From Halocynthiibacter namhaensis (lineage in GTDB: Bacteria; Pseudomonadota; Alphaproteobacteria; Rhodobacterales; Rhodobacteraceae), in assembly GCF_000812685.1 (NCBI RefSeq), contig NZ_JWIF01000064.1, positions 1-64,000 on the forward strand: 64,000 nucleotides of DNA. Reading direction: 5' to 3'. The notes beneath the pieces were generated by a model. That model was not told the origin of the DNA and searched no databases. It saw only the letters and a list, made by a program, of their open reading frames with translations. Both the position numbers and the translations under genes were made by a program. Below are positions 1 through 7,918 of this stretch, piece by piece (positions within the stretch are counted from its first letter, which is position 1; each line of letters begins with the position of its first letter).

Positions 1-4
1 AAAA

Positions 5-60
5 CTAGAAAACTAGAAAGCTAGAAAACTAGAAAACTAGAAAACTAGAAAACTAGAAAA
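5..60. repeat. 8-bp tandem repeat (CTAGAAAA)n
   Basis: Seven consecutive copies of CTAGAAAA are seen, the second with G as its last base. The array starts at the window edge and may extend to the left. It lies just past the terminator of the minus-strand gene that follows. No function is evident. Confidence 0.85.
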
Positions 61-74
61 CCTGCTTGAACCCA

Positions 75-107
75 AAAAGCCCCGAATAGTGATCTCCGAG
101 GCTTTTC
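75..107 (-). terminator. Rho-independent terminator of the small exported protein gene
   Basis: On the minus strand AAAAGCCTCGG is followed by a short loop and CGGGGCTTTTTGG, giving a stem with one or two wobble pairs and a T-run. It lies about 20 bp past the stop codon of the gene at 128-439. Confidence 0.65.
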
Positions 108-127
108 AATTTCAAAATTGGGTCAAC

Positions 128-439
128 TTATTTGTCTGATGCGTCTTCTGATGCCAATTGGCTTGCGAACCAAGCTGTGGCAACCGGGTTCACGCCGCCT
201 TTGGAAGATGCAGTTACGCCAGCAACTGGGTTTGATTGGGGTTCGATGCCGGTGCCTGCCTCTGCTGCGAGATCTGCAAAGATTTCAACAGCTTCTGCAG
301 TGATTGGTGAGTGGTTGTCCAAAACAACGGCTTCAATGCCAGTGTTGTCTTGTGCGAAATGCGCTTCAACGTCTTTGGCACCAGCAAAAGCAGGAGCAGC
401 AACAGTCAGGGCGAGGATGGATGCGATTACAGTTTTCAT
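128..439 (-). CDS. small exported protein of unknown function, copy 1
   Basis: A short protein of about 103 residues with a clear N-terminal signal peptide: a Lys-containing start, a hydrophobic stretch and an APAFA cleavage site before GAKD. The mature part is acidic, with no cysteines or recognised domain. Two in-frame ATGs lie two codons apart, at 445 and 439. The AAGGA upstream is 2 nt from the first and 8 nt from the second, so 439 is preferred. A near-identical copy, differing at about six residues, lies at 9672-9983 on the other strand, and the roughly 160 bp leader is duplicated with it. The protein is probably periplasmic or secreted. I do not recognise a family and give no function. 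Confidence 0.75.
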   Translation of the reverse strand: MKTVIASILALTVAAPAFAGAKDVEAHFAQDNTGIEAVVLDNHSPITAEAVEIFADLAAEAGTGIEPQSNPVAGVTASSKGGVNPVATAWFASQLASEDASDK

Positions 440-445
440 TTTCAT

Positions 446-794
446 ATTCCTTACGGGTCTGGGTTCGTTTGTTTCGGTGGAAGTCTTGTTGCTTCCGATG
501 AGATTGATTTGGGGGCGACCATCGTCACGTTCAATACACAGAAGCGTGAGGATTGCATTTTATATGTTCATATATGCACATACAGGTGTGAGCGGATAGA
601 ATCGCGGAAACCACAAGCGCGGACTGCGCATGCTAGCCTGTGGATTGCTCAACTCTGAAAAGGCTTTTTGCCGAGCTGCATAGCGGCCACCCTTGAGCGA
701 CAGTTACGTCTGAGATTTCAGCCGTCTTTTTAATTTAGGAAAGGGGCGACCAAAGAAAACCCACCATCGGGCGGTTATGGATGCCAGGGGGATC
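446..794. promoter_or_regulatory. intergenic region with a conserved leader of the exported-protein gene
   Basis: The part from 446 to about 606, read on the minus strand, closely matches the leader of the second copy at about 9500-9665. It includes an AT-rich block with TGCATATATGAACATATAAA and a run ending in AACCCAGACCCGTAAGGAAT. Promoter and untranslated leader probably lie here. I see no gene or clear terminator in 607-794. Confidence 0.55.
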
Positions 795-1178
795 TTAGTT
801 GGGCAGTTTCAAACCATCTTCGGGTTTGTCCATACCTTCAAAACGGATGCTTTCGCCACAACCACAGGCATCTGATACATTGGGGTTGTTGAACTTGAAG
901 CCGCTTTCAAGCAGGCCAACTTCATAGTCTACCTCTGTGCCAATCAGAAACATCTGGGCCATGGGCGCGATCATGACGCAGGCGCCATCTTGTTCGACGA
1001 CTTCGTCATGTGTGTCGGCGGCATCGACATATTCCATCGTGTATTCCATGCCAGCACAGCCACCTTTACGCACGCCAATGCGCAGGCCAGCGTGGCCTTT
1101 GGTTCCCATGAGCTTCGCAATCTGCTTGATCGCAGCGGGGGTCATTGTAACGGCTTGTTTGCCTGGAATACCGAACAT
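795..1178 (-). CDS. sufA: iron-sulfur cluster assembly protein, HesB/IscA/SufA family
   Basis: An A-type Fe-S carrier of 127 residues that receives a nascent cluster and passes it to apoproteins in the cytoplasm. The three family cysteines are present: C41 in GGCAG, and C105 and C107 in the C-terminal ACGCGES motif. The protein has a short N-terminal extension and about 15 residues after the CGCG motif, which is common in alphaproteobacterial members. It lies 11 bp after a SufT-like gene on the same strand, so the two are probably cotranscribed, while no sufBCDS genes are in the window. The family is certain. The choice of sufA rather than iscA or erpA rests on the SufT neighbour. Confidence 0.85.
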   Translation of the reverse strand: MFGIPGKQAVTMTPAAIKQIAKLMGTKGHAGLRIGVRKGGCAGMEYTMEYVDAADTHDEVVEQDGACVMIAPMAQMFLIGTEVDYEVGLLESGFKFNNPNVSDACGCGESIRFEGMDKPEDGLKLPN

Positions 1179-1189
1179 CGTTTGATTCC

Positions 1190-1570
1190 TTACATAAAGC
1201 CCAGTTCAAGCCGCGCTTCGTCAGACATCATTTCCATGCCCCACGGTGGTTCCCAAACCAATTCAACACTGACGGTTTTGATGCCGGGCAGGGGTTCAAT
1301 TGCCTCGGCAATCCATCCGGGCATTTCACCGGCGACAGGGCAACCGGGTGCCGTCAATGACATGATGACATCAACATCATTTTCGTCACTGATTTCAATC
1401 GTATAGATGAGGCCAAGATCATAGATGTTGACGGGGATTTCCGGATCAAACACAGAACGACAAGCTTCAACCACGGTGTCATACATCTCGTGGCTTGTTG
1501 ACGATGGTTTGATCAGCGGAGCGCCTTCCATGGGCGTGGATGTATCTGCGGTCATAGCGGGTTCTTTCAT
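1190..1570 (-). CDS. sufT: SufT-like MIP18 (DUF59) Fe-S assembly protein
   Basis: A small MIP18-family protein, a group that helps Fe-S cluster maturation. The diagnostic DPEIPVNIYDLGLIY segment and the TAPGCPVAGEMPGW segment with the conserved cysteine are present. The open frame extends upstream to 1612, but the first codons lack a ribosome binding site and look like leader. ATG at 1570 follows an AGG, and ATG at 1555 is another option. I use 1570, giving 126 residues. It is followed at 11 bp by the sufA-type gene, which supports a role in cluster biogenesis. PaaD of phenylacetate degradation is related but is excluded by context, since no paa genes are here. Confidence 0.8.
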   Translation of the reverse strand: MKEPAMTADTSTPMEGAPLIKPSSTSHEMYDTVVEACRSVFDPEIPVNIYDLGLIYTIEISDENDVDVIMSLTAPGCPVAGEMPGWIAEAIEPLPGIKTVSVELVWEPPWGMEMMSDEARLELGFM

Positions 1571-1664
1571 TACCTGACTGAAGATATAAGGATTATGATG
1601 CCTAAGGTCCATAGCCTGCTGTGGGCAAAAGCACGCAGCAGGCTATGAGGATCGCATTTTAGCA

Positions 1665-2483
1665 TTAATCTAGGGCAACATGCCCTGCTTCGGTCAGCAT
1701 TGCGCCGATATCGGCGGGCAATTCTTCCTTTGTGTAATACCGACTGTTGTGGGCTGCCGTGACGATGGATCGTGGCTGTACGGGCAGGCGCTGCAATAGG
1801 CAGGGGGTCGTGCGCCTTCGGTTTGGCATTTCTGCGCGTGGTAAGGTGAGGTGGCCCGCGACGAACTGCGTGCTAATCCCATGATCCTTGGTGAGGTTCA
1901 CCATAGCCATCGTTGCCACAGAAGAACTGGGGAAAAGAAGCATTACAAGGCCATGGTTTTGGCGCAATGCGACCCCACGATATTCACGATCTTTTGGCAA
2001 TGTCGTGTGGGACATCAAATAGGTGGATTTCACATCGTACATCTTAATGGTGCGAATGCCGCGTTGGCTCTTGATGTGCAAAGGGCTGCAAACATAGCGA
2101 TCAAGCTGTGCCATGGATGGTCGCCAGAATAAATGCATCCCATCAGAAATTTCCTCCAAACTTGGGGCGGCGGATTTTTCACCAGGAAGCCAATGTGCGG
2201 CTTGTTCCCAATAACGGTTGATTTCAGATGCGGTGTTGTTCAACGCTGGCTGCGGCAAATCGTGGACGTCATCTGGGTTTAGGGGGTGCGTCAATATGCG
2301 CGCGTCCACATTAAAAAACTTACAAATCCGATCAAGGATGGCCGGCTTTGGGTAAGCTTCTGAGTTGAGATAGCGGTTATATTGCGCGCGGTTGATGTCT
2401 AGCAGTCTGGCGACCTCGGAGATATTACCAACTTGGTCTGTTAGGCGTCTTAGATTGGCGGCGAAAACATGTGCGATATTCAT
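1665..2483 (-). CDS. XRE-family transcriptional regulator, paralog 1
   Basis: A 272-residue regulator. Residues about 10-60 form a Cro/C1-type helix-turn-helix (ISEVARLLDINRAQYNRYLN), and the rest is a larger C-terminal domain of unknown ligand specificity. The gene at 7919-8725 has the same architecture, and a stretch of its C-terminal half is recognisably similar (YRGVALRQNHGLVM against YFEGVFIKQNGFLVM), so the two are paralogs. The gene faces a small orphan gene (2699-2953) across an AT-rich 215 bp region with repeated TTGTAAT-like motifs, which could be its own operators. Autoregulation and control of the orphan are inferred from position only. Confidence 0.8.
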   Translation of the reverse strand: MNIAHVFAANLRRLTDQVGNISEVARLLDINRAQYNRYLNSEAYPKPAILDRICKFFNVDARILTHPLNPDDVHDLPQPALNNTASEINRYWEQAAHWLPGEKSAAPSLEEISDGMHLFWRPSMAQLDRYVCSPLHIKSQRGIRTIKMYDVKSTYLMSHTTLPKDREYRGVALRQNHGLVMLLFPSSSVATMAMVNLTKDHGISTQFVAGHLTLPRAEMPNRRRTTPCLLQRLPVQPRSIVTAAHNSRYYTKEELPADIGAMLTEAGHVALD

Positions 2484-2500
2484 GGATACAGTTCTTGAGG

Positions 2501-2590
2501 AAGTATTACAATTTTGACGATGGTAAATGTAATTATTCGATTTTGTAAATCAATTTTTTGTATTACTTTATGCCATTGTAATTAAGTGAT
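2501..2590. promoter_or_regulatory. AT-rich divergent promoter with repeated TTGTAAT-like motifs
   Basis: Five variants of one motif lie within 85 bp: GTATTACAATT (2503-2513), TGTAATTA (2529-2536), TTGTAAAT (2543-2550), TTGTATTAC (2558-2566) and TTGTAATTAA (2576-2585). They sit between the XRE gene and the divergent orphan gene. The spacing suggests cooperative binding by a regulator, most simply the neighbouring XRE protein. This is inferred from pattern and position. Confidence 0.45.
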
Positions 2591-2698
2591 TATTCACACG
2601 GCTGTCTCAATTCTGAGGCGAAATGACTGAACTGCGTTATTGTGCGAATTCTATCTAACCTCTATTTTTAAGGGGTAGAGAGTGCGAATGGGTAAATT

Positions 2699-2953
2699 AT
2701 GTCTAACTCGGATCAAAGGGTCAGATTCCTGCGACCTGGGGACTGGGACGCCATTCAGGCGGAAAGCAAGCGCTTAAAGCGATTGGCGTCTCAGTTGCAG
2801 GAATTGGTGTATGACTGGTCTGATGATGCGGCCGAGAAACTGCTTCCTAGCGCGATTACACTTGTTTTGGAGTTGGAAGAGGTCGCGCGGAGGATTGACC
2901 GAAATACATTAGAATTCGCGAATATAGAAACATCGCCCGGAGGTCAGGCATAG
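2699..2953 (+). CDS. small protein of unknown function
   Basis: An 84-residue, mostly helical-looking protein with a charged middle and no signal peptide or membrane segment. One heptad-like stretch (IQAESKRLKRLASQLQELVYDW) could be a coiled coil, and another helix follows around LVLELEEVARRIDRN. I recognise no family. The gene is divergent from XRE paralog 1 and shares its repeat-rich promoter region, so joint regulation is likely. The ribosome binding site is weak: GGGGTAGAGAG lies about 18 bp before the start and GGGT is closer. The reading frame is clean and uses codons like its neighbours. Confidence 0.55.
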   Translation: MSNSDQRVRFLRPGDWDAIQAESKRLKRLASQLQELVYDWSDDAAEKLLPSAITLVLELEEVARRIDRNTLEFANIETSPGGQA

Positions 2954-3006
2954 ATCTGATAATTTTCCTCTTGGCATTTTCTGAAAACTGATACATTTCG
3001 GTCTGT

Positions 3007-4134
3007 ATGACCAAATTCAGCTATTCTTTGAACGCCACCGACGGAAAAGCCCGGACCGGTGTGATATCAACCCCACGCGGTGAGATTCGTACGCCAGCAT
3101 TTATGCCGGTGGGAACTGCCGCAACTGTGAAGGCGATGCTGCCCGAAAGCGTCGCATCCACTGGGGCTGATATCTTGCTCGGCAATACTTATCATTTGAT
3201 GCTGCGCCCCACGGCGGAACGCATCGATCGGCTTGGTGGCTTGCATAAGTTCATGAACTGGCAAAAACCAATCCTGACCGATAGTGGCGGTTTTCAGGTG
3301 ATGAGTCTTGCCGGGCTTCGTAAGTTGACTGAGGAAGGCGTGACTTTTTCCAGTCATATTGACGGATCAAAGCATAAAATTACGCCCGAACGTTCCATGG
3401 AGATCCAGCGCCTGCTTGGGTCAGACATTGTCATGTGTTTCGATGAATGTCCGGCCTTGCCTGCGGATAAAAAGCGGATCGCCGAAAGCATGCGCATGTC
3501 TATGCGGTGGGCGCAGCGTTCGCGTGATGCATTTGGTGATCGCCCTGGACATGCGTTGTTCGGCATTATGCAAGGTGGTCTGGAAGAAGATCTGCGCGGT
3601 GAAAGTGCGCAGGCCCTGCGTGATATCGAATTTGATGGTTATGCGGTTGGCGGTTTGGCTGTGGGCGAGGGCCAGGAAAAGATGTTCGACTGTCTGGATT
3701 ACGCGCCTGACATGTTGCCGACAGACAAGCCCCGTTACCTGATGGGCGTGGGCAAACCCGACGATATCGTTGGTGCTGTTGCACGTGGCATTGACATGAT
3801 GGATTGCGTTTTGCCGTCTAGGTCCGGGCGCACGGGGCAATTGTTCACGCGCCAAGGTGTTGTGAATATCAAAAACGCCCGCCATGCGGATGACCCGCGG
3901 CCCTTGGATGAGGCGTGCACATGCCCTGCCTGTTCCAATTATTCACGCGCCTATTTGCACCATGTTTTCCGCAGCCAAGAGATGATCTCGGGCATGCTTT
4001 TGACCTGGCATAACCTGCAATATTATCAAGACCTGATGCAGGGCATGCGTGACGCGATTTCGCAAGGGCGCTTTGCTGAATTTGAGCGCAATTTCCACGC
4101 AAACCGCGCACAGGGCGATATCGAACCTTTGTAA
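3007..4134 (+). CDS. tgt: queuine tRNA-ribosyltransferase
   Basis: Exchanges guanine at the wobble position of GUN tRNAs for preQ1, the committed step of queuosine modification. The 375-residue length is typical. The substrate-binding segment [12 protein letters not shown] is present near residues 90-100, the catalytic aspartate region [15 protein letters not shown] near 260, and the zinc site [16 protein letters not shown] near 305-320. No queA or other queuosine gene adjoins it in the window. The start is the ATG directly upstream of [16 protein letters not shown], the usual N-terminus for the family, although the ribosome binding site is weak. Confidence 0.95.
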   Translation: MTKFSYSLNATDGKARTGVISTPRGEIRTPAFMPVGTAATVKAMLPESVASTGADILLGNTYHLMLRPTAERIDRLGGLHKFMNWQKPILTDSGGFQVMSLAGLRKLTEEGVTFSSHIDGSKHKITPERSMEIQRLLGSDIVMCFDECPALPADKKRIAESMRMSMRWAQRSRDAFGDRPGHALFGIMQGGLEEDLRGESAQALRDIEFDGYAVGGLAVGEGQEKMFDCLDYAPDMLPTDKPRYLMGVGKPDDIVGAVARGIDMMDCVLPSRSGRTGQLFTRQGVVNIKNARHADDPRPLDEACTCPACSNYSRAYLHHVFRSQEMISGMLLTWHNLQYYQDLMQGMRDAISQGRFAEFERNFHANRAQGDIEPL

Positions 4135-4403
4135 AGTACAATTGTCGTTCAGGCGAACACTCGTAATAGGCGCGGGTCAAGTGATCGGTGTCTATTGCAG
4201 TTGTATTAAGGGGGCCGTGGCTTAGGGCGATAACCCGCCGCCCTAGGTGTAATTTCACCGAAGAACAGCTATATTTAACTGAATGTTCTGAAATCTACAG
4301 TAACTCTGCGCCGGGCGAACTGAAAAGCTTAGTTAAACCTGTCGTGCCCTCTTGCAGAGAGGGTCTCGGCGGTGCATGATAACGGCCAACTTATGGGATC
4401 CAG
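4135..4403. other. non-coding stretch between tgt and lon
   Basis: No credible gene is seen. The only structure noticed is a short hairpin at 4347-4363 (CCCTCT, 5-nt loop, AGAGGG) without a T-run. The heat-shock-type promoter of lon follows directly. Confidence 0.5.
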
Positions 4404-4432
4404 GTTGAAAGTGGGGGGACACATCCCCATCT
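4404..4432 (+). promoter_or_regulatory. putative sigma-32 (RpoH) heat-shock promoter of lon
   Basis: GTTGAAA at 4404-4410 and CCCCATCT at 4425-4432 are separated by 14 nt. This nearly matches the RpoH consensus CTTGAAA, 13-17 nt, CCCCATnT. The lon start codon lies about 75 bp downstream. Lon is a classical RpoH-regulated protease, so position and sequence agree. Confidence 0.7.
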
Positions 4433-4505
4433 TAGGTCTCCGGAACAGAAAAGACGCATGGCTGCCATTTTGGGGCCTATGTCTTTTGCTAAGCAAGGAT
4501 TGAGA

Positions 4506-6917
4506 ATGCAAGAGCAACTAAACCAGACCTATCCCGTACTTCCCCTACGCGATATCGTTGTTTTCCCCCATATGATCGTGCCGCTGTTTGTTGGCCGCGA
4601 ACGTTCTATTCGTGCGTTGGAAGAGGTCATGCAAGACGACAAGCAAATCATGCTGTCTTGCCAGATGGATCCTTCCGTGGATGAACCAACTGCCGATGGT
4701 ATCTACCGGATTGGCGTGTTGGCCAATGTATTGCAATTGCTGAAACTGCCAGACGGCACGGTGAAAGTGTTGGTCGAAGGCAAAGCGCGCGTGAAAATCA
4801 GCGAATTCGTCGAGAACGATGACTTTTTTGAGGTCCGCGCCGAAGCCCTGGAAGAAGTGCCGGGTGACCTTGCTGTTGCAGAGGCCCTGTTGCGGTCTGT
4901 GGATCAAGAATTTGAACGTTATGCGCGGATCAAAAAGAACATCCCGGAAGAAGCGCTAACAGCTGTGTCCGAGACCCGCGAACCTGCTGAATTGTCTGAT
5001 CTTGTTGCTGGGCACTTGGGCATCGATGTCGACAAAAAGCAAGAGATCCTAGAGACCTTGGATGTTGCCGAACGTCTTGAGAAAATCTATGGGCTGATGC
5101 AGGGTGAATTGTCTGTTCTCAAAGTTGAGAAAAAGATCAAAACCCGCGTTAAAACCCAGATGGAACGCACCCAGCGTGAATATTACCTGAATGAGCAAAT
5201 GAAAGCCATTCAGAAGGAACTTGGGGATGGTGACGAAGGCCAGAACGAGATCCAAGAACTGGAAGCCAAGATCGCCGACATCAAATTGTCTAAAGAAGCG
5301 CGTGAAAAGGTTGATGCGGAAATTAAGAAGCTGAAGTCCATGTCGCCTATGTCGGCTGAGGCAACGGTTGTTCGCAATTACCTTGATTGGATTTCCTCCA
5401 TTCCATGGGGCGTCAAATCCCGCGTGAAAAAGGACCTTGGCAATGCGCAAAAGGTTCTAGATTCTGATCACTATGGTCTGGAAAAGGTTAAGGAACGCAT
5501 TGTTGAATACCTCGCGGTGCAGCAGCGCTCCAAAAAACTGAAAGGCCCGATCCTATGTCTTGTTGGCCCTCCTGGTGTTGGTAAAACGTCGCTTGGCAAA
5601 TCGGTCGCAAAGGCAACGGGGCGTGAATTTATCCGCATTTCTCTTGGGGGGGTACGTGATGAATCTGAAATCCGTGGCCACCGTCGGACGTATATTGGTT
5701 CCATGCCTGGCAAGATCATTCAGGCCTTGAAAAAAGCCAAGACGACCAATCCGTTGATCTTGCTGGATGAAATCGACAAAATGGGCCAAGATTTCCGAGG
5801 GGATCCCGCATCTGCGATGTTGGAAGTCCTTGATCCGGAACAGAACTCAACGTTTGTGGATCACTATATGGAAGTCGAATACGACCTTTCGAATGTGATG
5901 TTCCTGACGACTGCGAACAGCTATAACATGCCGGGCCCCCTGTTGGACCGCATGGAAATTATCACGCTCGCTGGCTATACTGAGGATGAGAAATCTGAGA
6001 TCGCCAAACAGCATTTGGTCGATAAGCAGGTTTCAAACCACGGGTTGCGCAAAGGCGAATTTAGCGTAACGGATGGGGCGTTGGAAGGTATAATTCGCTA
6101 TTACACACGCGAAGCCGGTGTGCGGAACCTGGAACGTGAGATCGCTAAATTAGCACGTAAAGCCGTGACCAAGATCGTAAAGAAAGAAGAAAAATCTGTT
6201 ACGGTTGACGCGGATAATCTTGATGATTTCTTAGGCGTGAAAAAATTCCGCTATGGTCTTGCGGAAACAGACAACCAGGTTGGCGTTGTGACCGGGCTTG
6301 CCTGGACCTCTGTGGGTGGTGATTTACTATCGATTGAAGCGCTGAAATTACCGGGCAAGGGCCGTATGAAAACCACGGGGACACTTGGCGACGTGATGAA
6401 AGAATCCATCGATGCTGCCAGCTCATTCGTGCGTTCGATTAGCCCTGAAATCGGCGTGAAGCCACCGCAGTTCGAAAAGATCGACATCCACGTGCACGTG
6501 CCGGAAGGGGCGACGCCAAAGGATGGTCCATCTGCGGGTGTTGGCATGGTGACGTCCATTGTATCCGTCCTGACAGGGATCGCTGTGAACCGTGATGTTG
6601 CCATGACCGGCGAAGTCACATTGCGCGGTAATGTCTTGGCTATTGGCGGTTTGAAAGAAAAGCTATTGGCGGCGCTGCGGGGCGGTATCAAAACCGTTCT
6701 GATCCCCCAAGAAAATGAAAAAGACCTGACAGAGATCCCGGACAACGTGAAAGAGGGCCTGACAATCATTCCTGTCAGTCACGTGTCTGAAGTGTTGAAA
6801 CACGCCTTGGTTGCAACCCCTGAACCTGTGGAATGGGATGAGGTTGCCGAAGAGGCGGCAGCAGCTCAGGCCGCTTTGGCGGCTCAAAAACAAACTGGTG
6901 CCGCAGCACAACACTGA
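4506..6917 (+). CDS. lon: ATP-dependent protease Lon (endopeptidase La)
   Basis: Cytoplasmic AAA+ protease that degrades misfolded and short-lived regulatory proteins. In order it has the N-terminal LON substrate domain (YPVLPLRDIVVFPHM onward), the AAA+ module with Walker A GPPGVGKTS near residue 355 and Walker B LLDEIDK, and the C-terminal serine protease domain with the Ser-Lys dyad S676 (PKDGPSAG) and K717 (GGLKEK). The frame opens at 4458, but the usual Lon N-terminus MQEQLNQ begins at 4506 with AAGGA 6 nt upstream, so that start is chosen (803 residues). It ends in an Ala/Gln-rich tail. A heat-shock-type promoter precedes it and a strong terminator follows. Confidence 0.96.
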   Translation: MQEQLNQTYPVLPLRDIVVFPHMIVPLFVGRERSIRALEEVMQDDKQIMLSCQMDPSVDEPTADGIYRIGVLANVLQLLKLPDGTVKVLVEGKARVKISEFVENDDFFEVRAEALEEVPGDLAVAEALLRSVDQEFERYARIKKNIPEEALTAVSETREPAELSDLVAGHLGIDVDKKQEILETLDVAERLEKIYGLMQGELSVLKVEKKIKTRVKTQMERTQREYYLNEQMKAIQKELGDGDEGQNEIQELEAKIADIKLSKEAREKVDAEIKKLKSMSPMSAEATVVRNYLDWISSIPWGVKSRVKKDLGNAQKVLDSDHYGLEKVKERIVEYLAVQQRSKKLKGPILCLVGPPGVGKTSLGKSVAKATGREFIRISLGGVRDESEIRGHRRTYIGSMPGKIIQALKKAKTTNPLILLDEIDKMGQDFRGDPASAMLEVLDPEQNSTFVDHYMEVEYDLSNVMFLTTANSYNMPGPLLDRMEIITLAGYTEDEKSEIAKQHLVDKQVSNHGLRKGEFSVTDGALEGIIRYYTREAGVRNLEREIAKLARKAVTKIVKKEEKSVTVDADNLDDFLGVKKFRYGLAETDNQVGVVTGLAWTSVGGDLLSIEALKLPGKGRMKTTGTLGDVMKESIDAASSFVRSISPEIGVKPPQFEKIDIHVHVPEGATPKDGPSAGVGMVTSIVSVLTGIAVNRDVAMTGEVTLRGNVLAIGGLKEKLLAALRGGIKTVLIPQENEKDLTEIPDNVKEGLTIIPVSHVSEVLKHALVATPEPVEWDEVAEEAAAAQAALAAQKQTGAAAQH

Positions 6918-6940
6918 TATTGAAGTGTAAGTTACGGAAA

Positions 6941-6973
6941 AGGCGCGGGATTTCCTGCGCCTTTTTGTTTTTG
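6941..6973 (+). terminator. Rho-independent terminator of lon
   Basis: AGGCGCGGGA, a TT loop and TCCTGCGCCT form a 10-bp stem with one wobble pair, followed directly by TTTTGTTTTT. Confidence 0.85.
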
Positions 6974-7074
6974 TCCGATTTCGGCCACTCCTCGTGGATT
7001 TCGACTTATTTCACTGGTTTGTCCCATCGCTTCGGGGCTATCCTGCGCACGTAGCAATTGGAGTTATTTTGAAA

Positions 7075-7521
7075 ATGCGTTCACCTGCAAAAAAGACGAC
7101 CAAAAACACCTCTGTGAAGGCAGATGTTGCGGCGCATAAGCCAGCAGCACCGAAGGCTGAGCATCTGGAAGCAACTGCCGCGACCGCGAATGTCGTCGCG
7201 ACCGAGTCTCCCGCTGTGGCAGCGGTCAAAGTTATCACGCCAGAAGAAGACACCAGATATCGTAAGAAAGACCTGTTGGATAAGGTTTCTAAAAAGACTG
7301 GCATGCGCAAGAATGAGATTCGCCCAATCATGGACGCGATCTTGGCCGAAATGGGCGAGGCACTGTGTGACGACGCAGAGATGGTGTTACAACCGTTTGG
7401 CAAACTGATGGTGAAGCGGTCCAAAGATCTGAGCAACGCGACTGTCTATACCTGTCGGATTCGCCGTCTCAATGGGCAACCTAACGTAACATTGGCTGAA
7501 TCTTCCAACGACGCAGAGTGA
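7075..7521 (+). CDS. HU/IHF-family DNA-binding protein with Ala/Lys-rich N-terminal extension
   Basis: A nucleoid-associated protein of 148 residues. The C-terminal part, from RYRKKDLLDKVSKKTGM to the end, is a recognisable HU fold of about 90 residues, including the FGKL-type segment PFGKLMVKRSKDL. The first 55 residues are a low-complexity, Ala-, Lys- and Thr-rich extension like those on some eukaryotic or actinobacterial HU proteins. The frame opens at 6994, but GGAG lies upstream of the ATG at 7075 and the earlier residues look like translated leader. Whether it is the main HU of the cell cannot be judged here. It lies between lon and tRNA-Val; in many bacteria an HU gene follows lon. Confidence 0.8.
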   Translation: MRSPAKKTTKNTSVKADVAAHKPAAPKAEHLEATAATANVVATESPAVAAVKVITPEEDTRYRKKDLLDKVSKKTGMRKNEIRPIMDAILAEMGEALCDDAEMVLQPFGKLMVKRSKDLSNATVYTCRIRRLNGQPNVTLAESSNDAE

Positions 7522-7531
7522 TTGATGTAGG

Positions 7532-7570
7532 AAAGATCGGGGGCGTGCAGGGCGCTTCCCGGTCTTTGCT
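7532..7570 (+). terminator. possible terminator of the HU-type gene
   Basis: AAAGATCGGG and CCCGGTCTTT can pair over 10 bp with one wobble around a 16-nt loop. The T-run is poor (TCTTTGCTG), so termination may be weak. Confidence 0.4.
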
Positions 7571-7652
7571 GTGGCATAGTACCTTTTTATTTCGGCCAAG
7601 TGAAAAAAATCACATTTTGACTGAAAAATGGTAAAAAAGACCATTTCAGCCC

Positions 7653-7681
7653 TTGCACCCTTACAGTCCCTAGGCTAAATC
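7653..7681 (+). promoter_or_regulatory. putative sigma-70 promoter of tRNA-Val
   Basis: TTGCAC (7653-7658), a 17-nt spacer and TAAATC (7676-7681) lie 14 bp before the tRNA. A hairpin of TGAAAAATGGT with ACCATTTCA sits just upstream at 7622-7648. Confidence 0.55.
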
Positions 7682-7695
7682 AGCGCTTACGGAAC

Positions 7696-7771
<76 letters not shown>

Positions 7772-7918
7772 TATATTCAATTGTTTATATGATGTTTTCT
7801 GTTCCGTTTCTTTTCAAATACAAAATATCCCCAAATACCCAACAATCTATTCGGTATGAGACGTTTCTTTAGACACGCGTCTTTCGCGCGCAAAGTATTT
7901 GGGTGGGGAGGTCAAAGG

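Noticed and set aside
1-60. CRISPR array
   Set aside because: The units are 8 bp without spacers. No cas genes or repeat-spacer pattern are found anywhere in the window.
7829-7903. Inverted repeat CCCAAATAC/GTATTTGGG downstream of tRNA-Val, considered as an attachment site or terminator
   Set aside because: The loop exceeds 50 nt, there is no T-run, and no integrase or tRNA 3'-end duplication is nearby.
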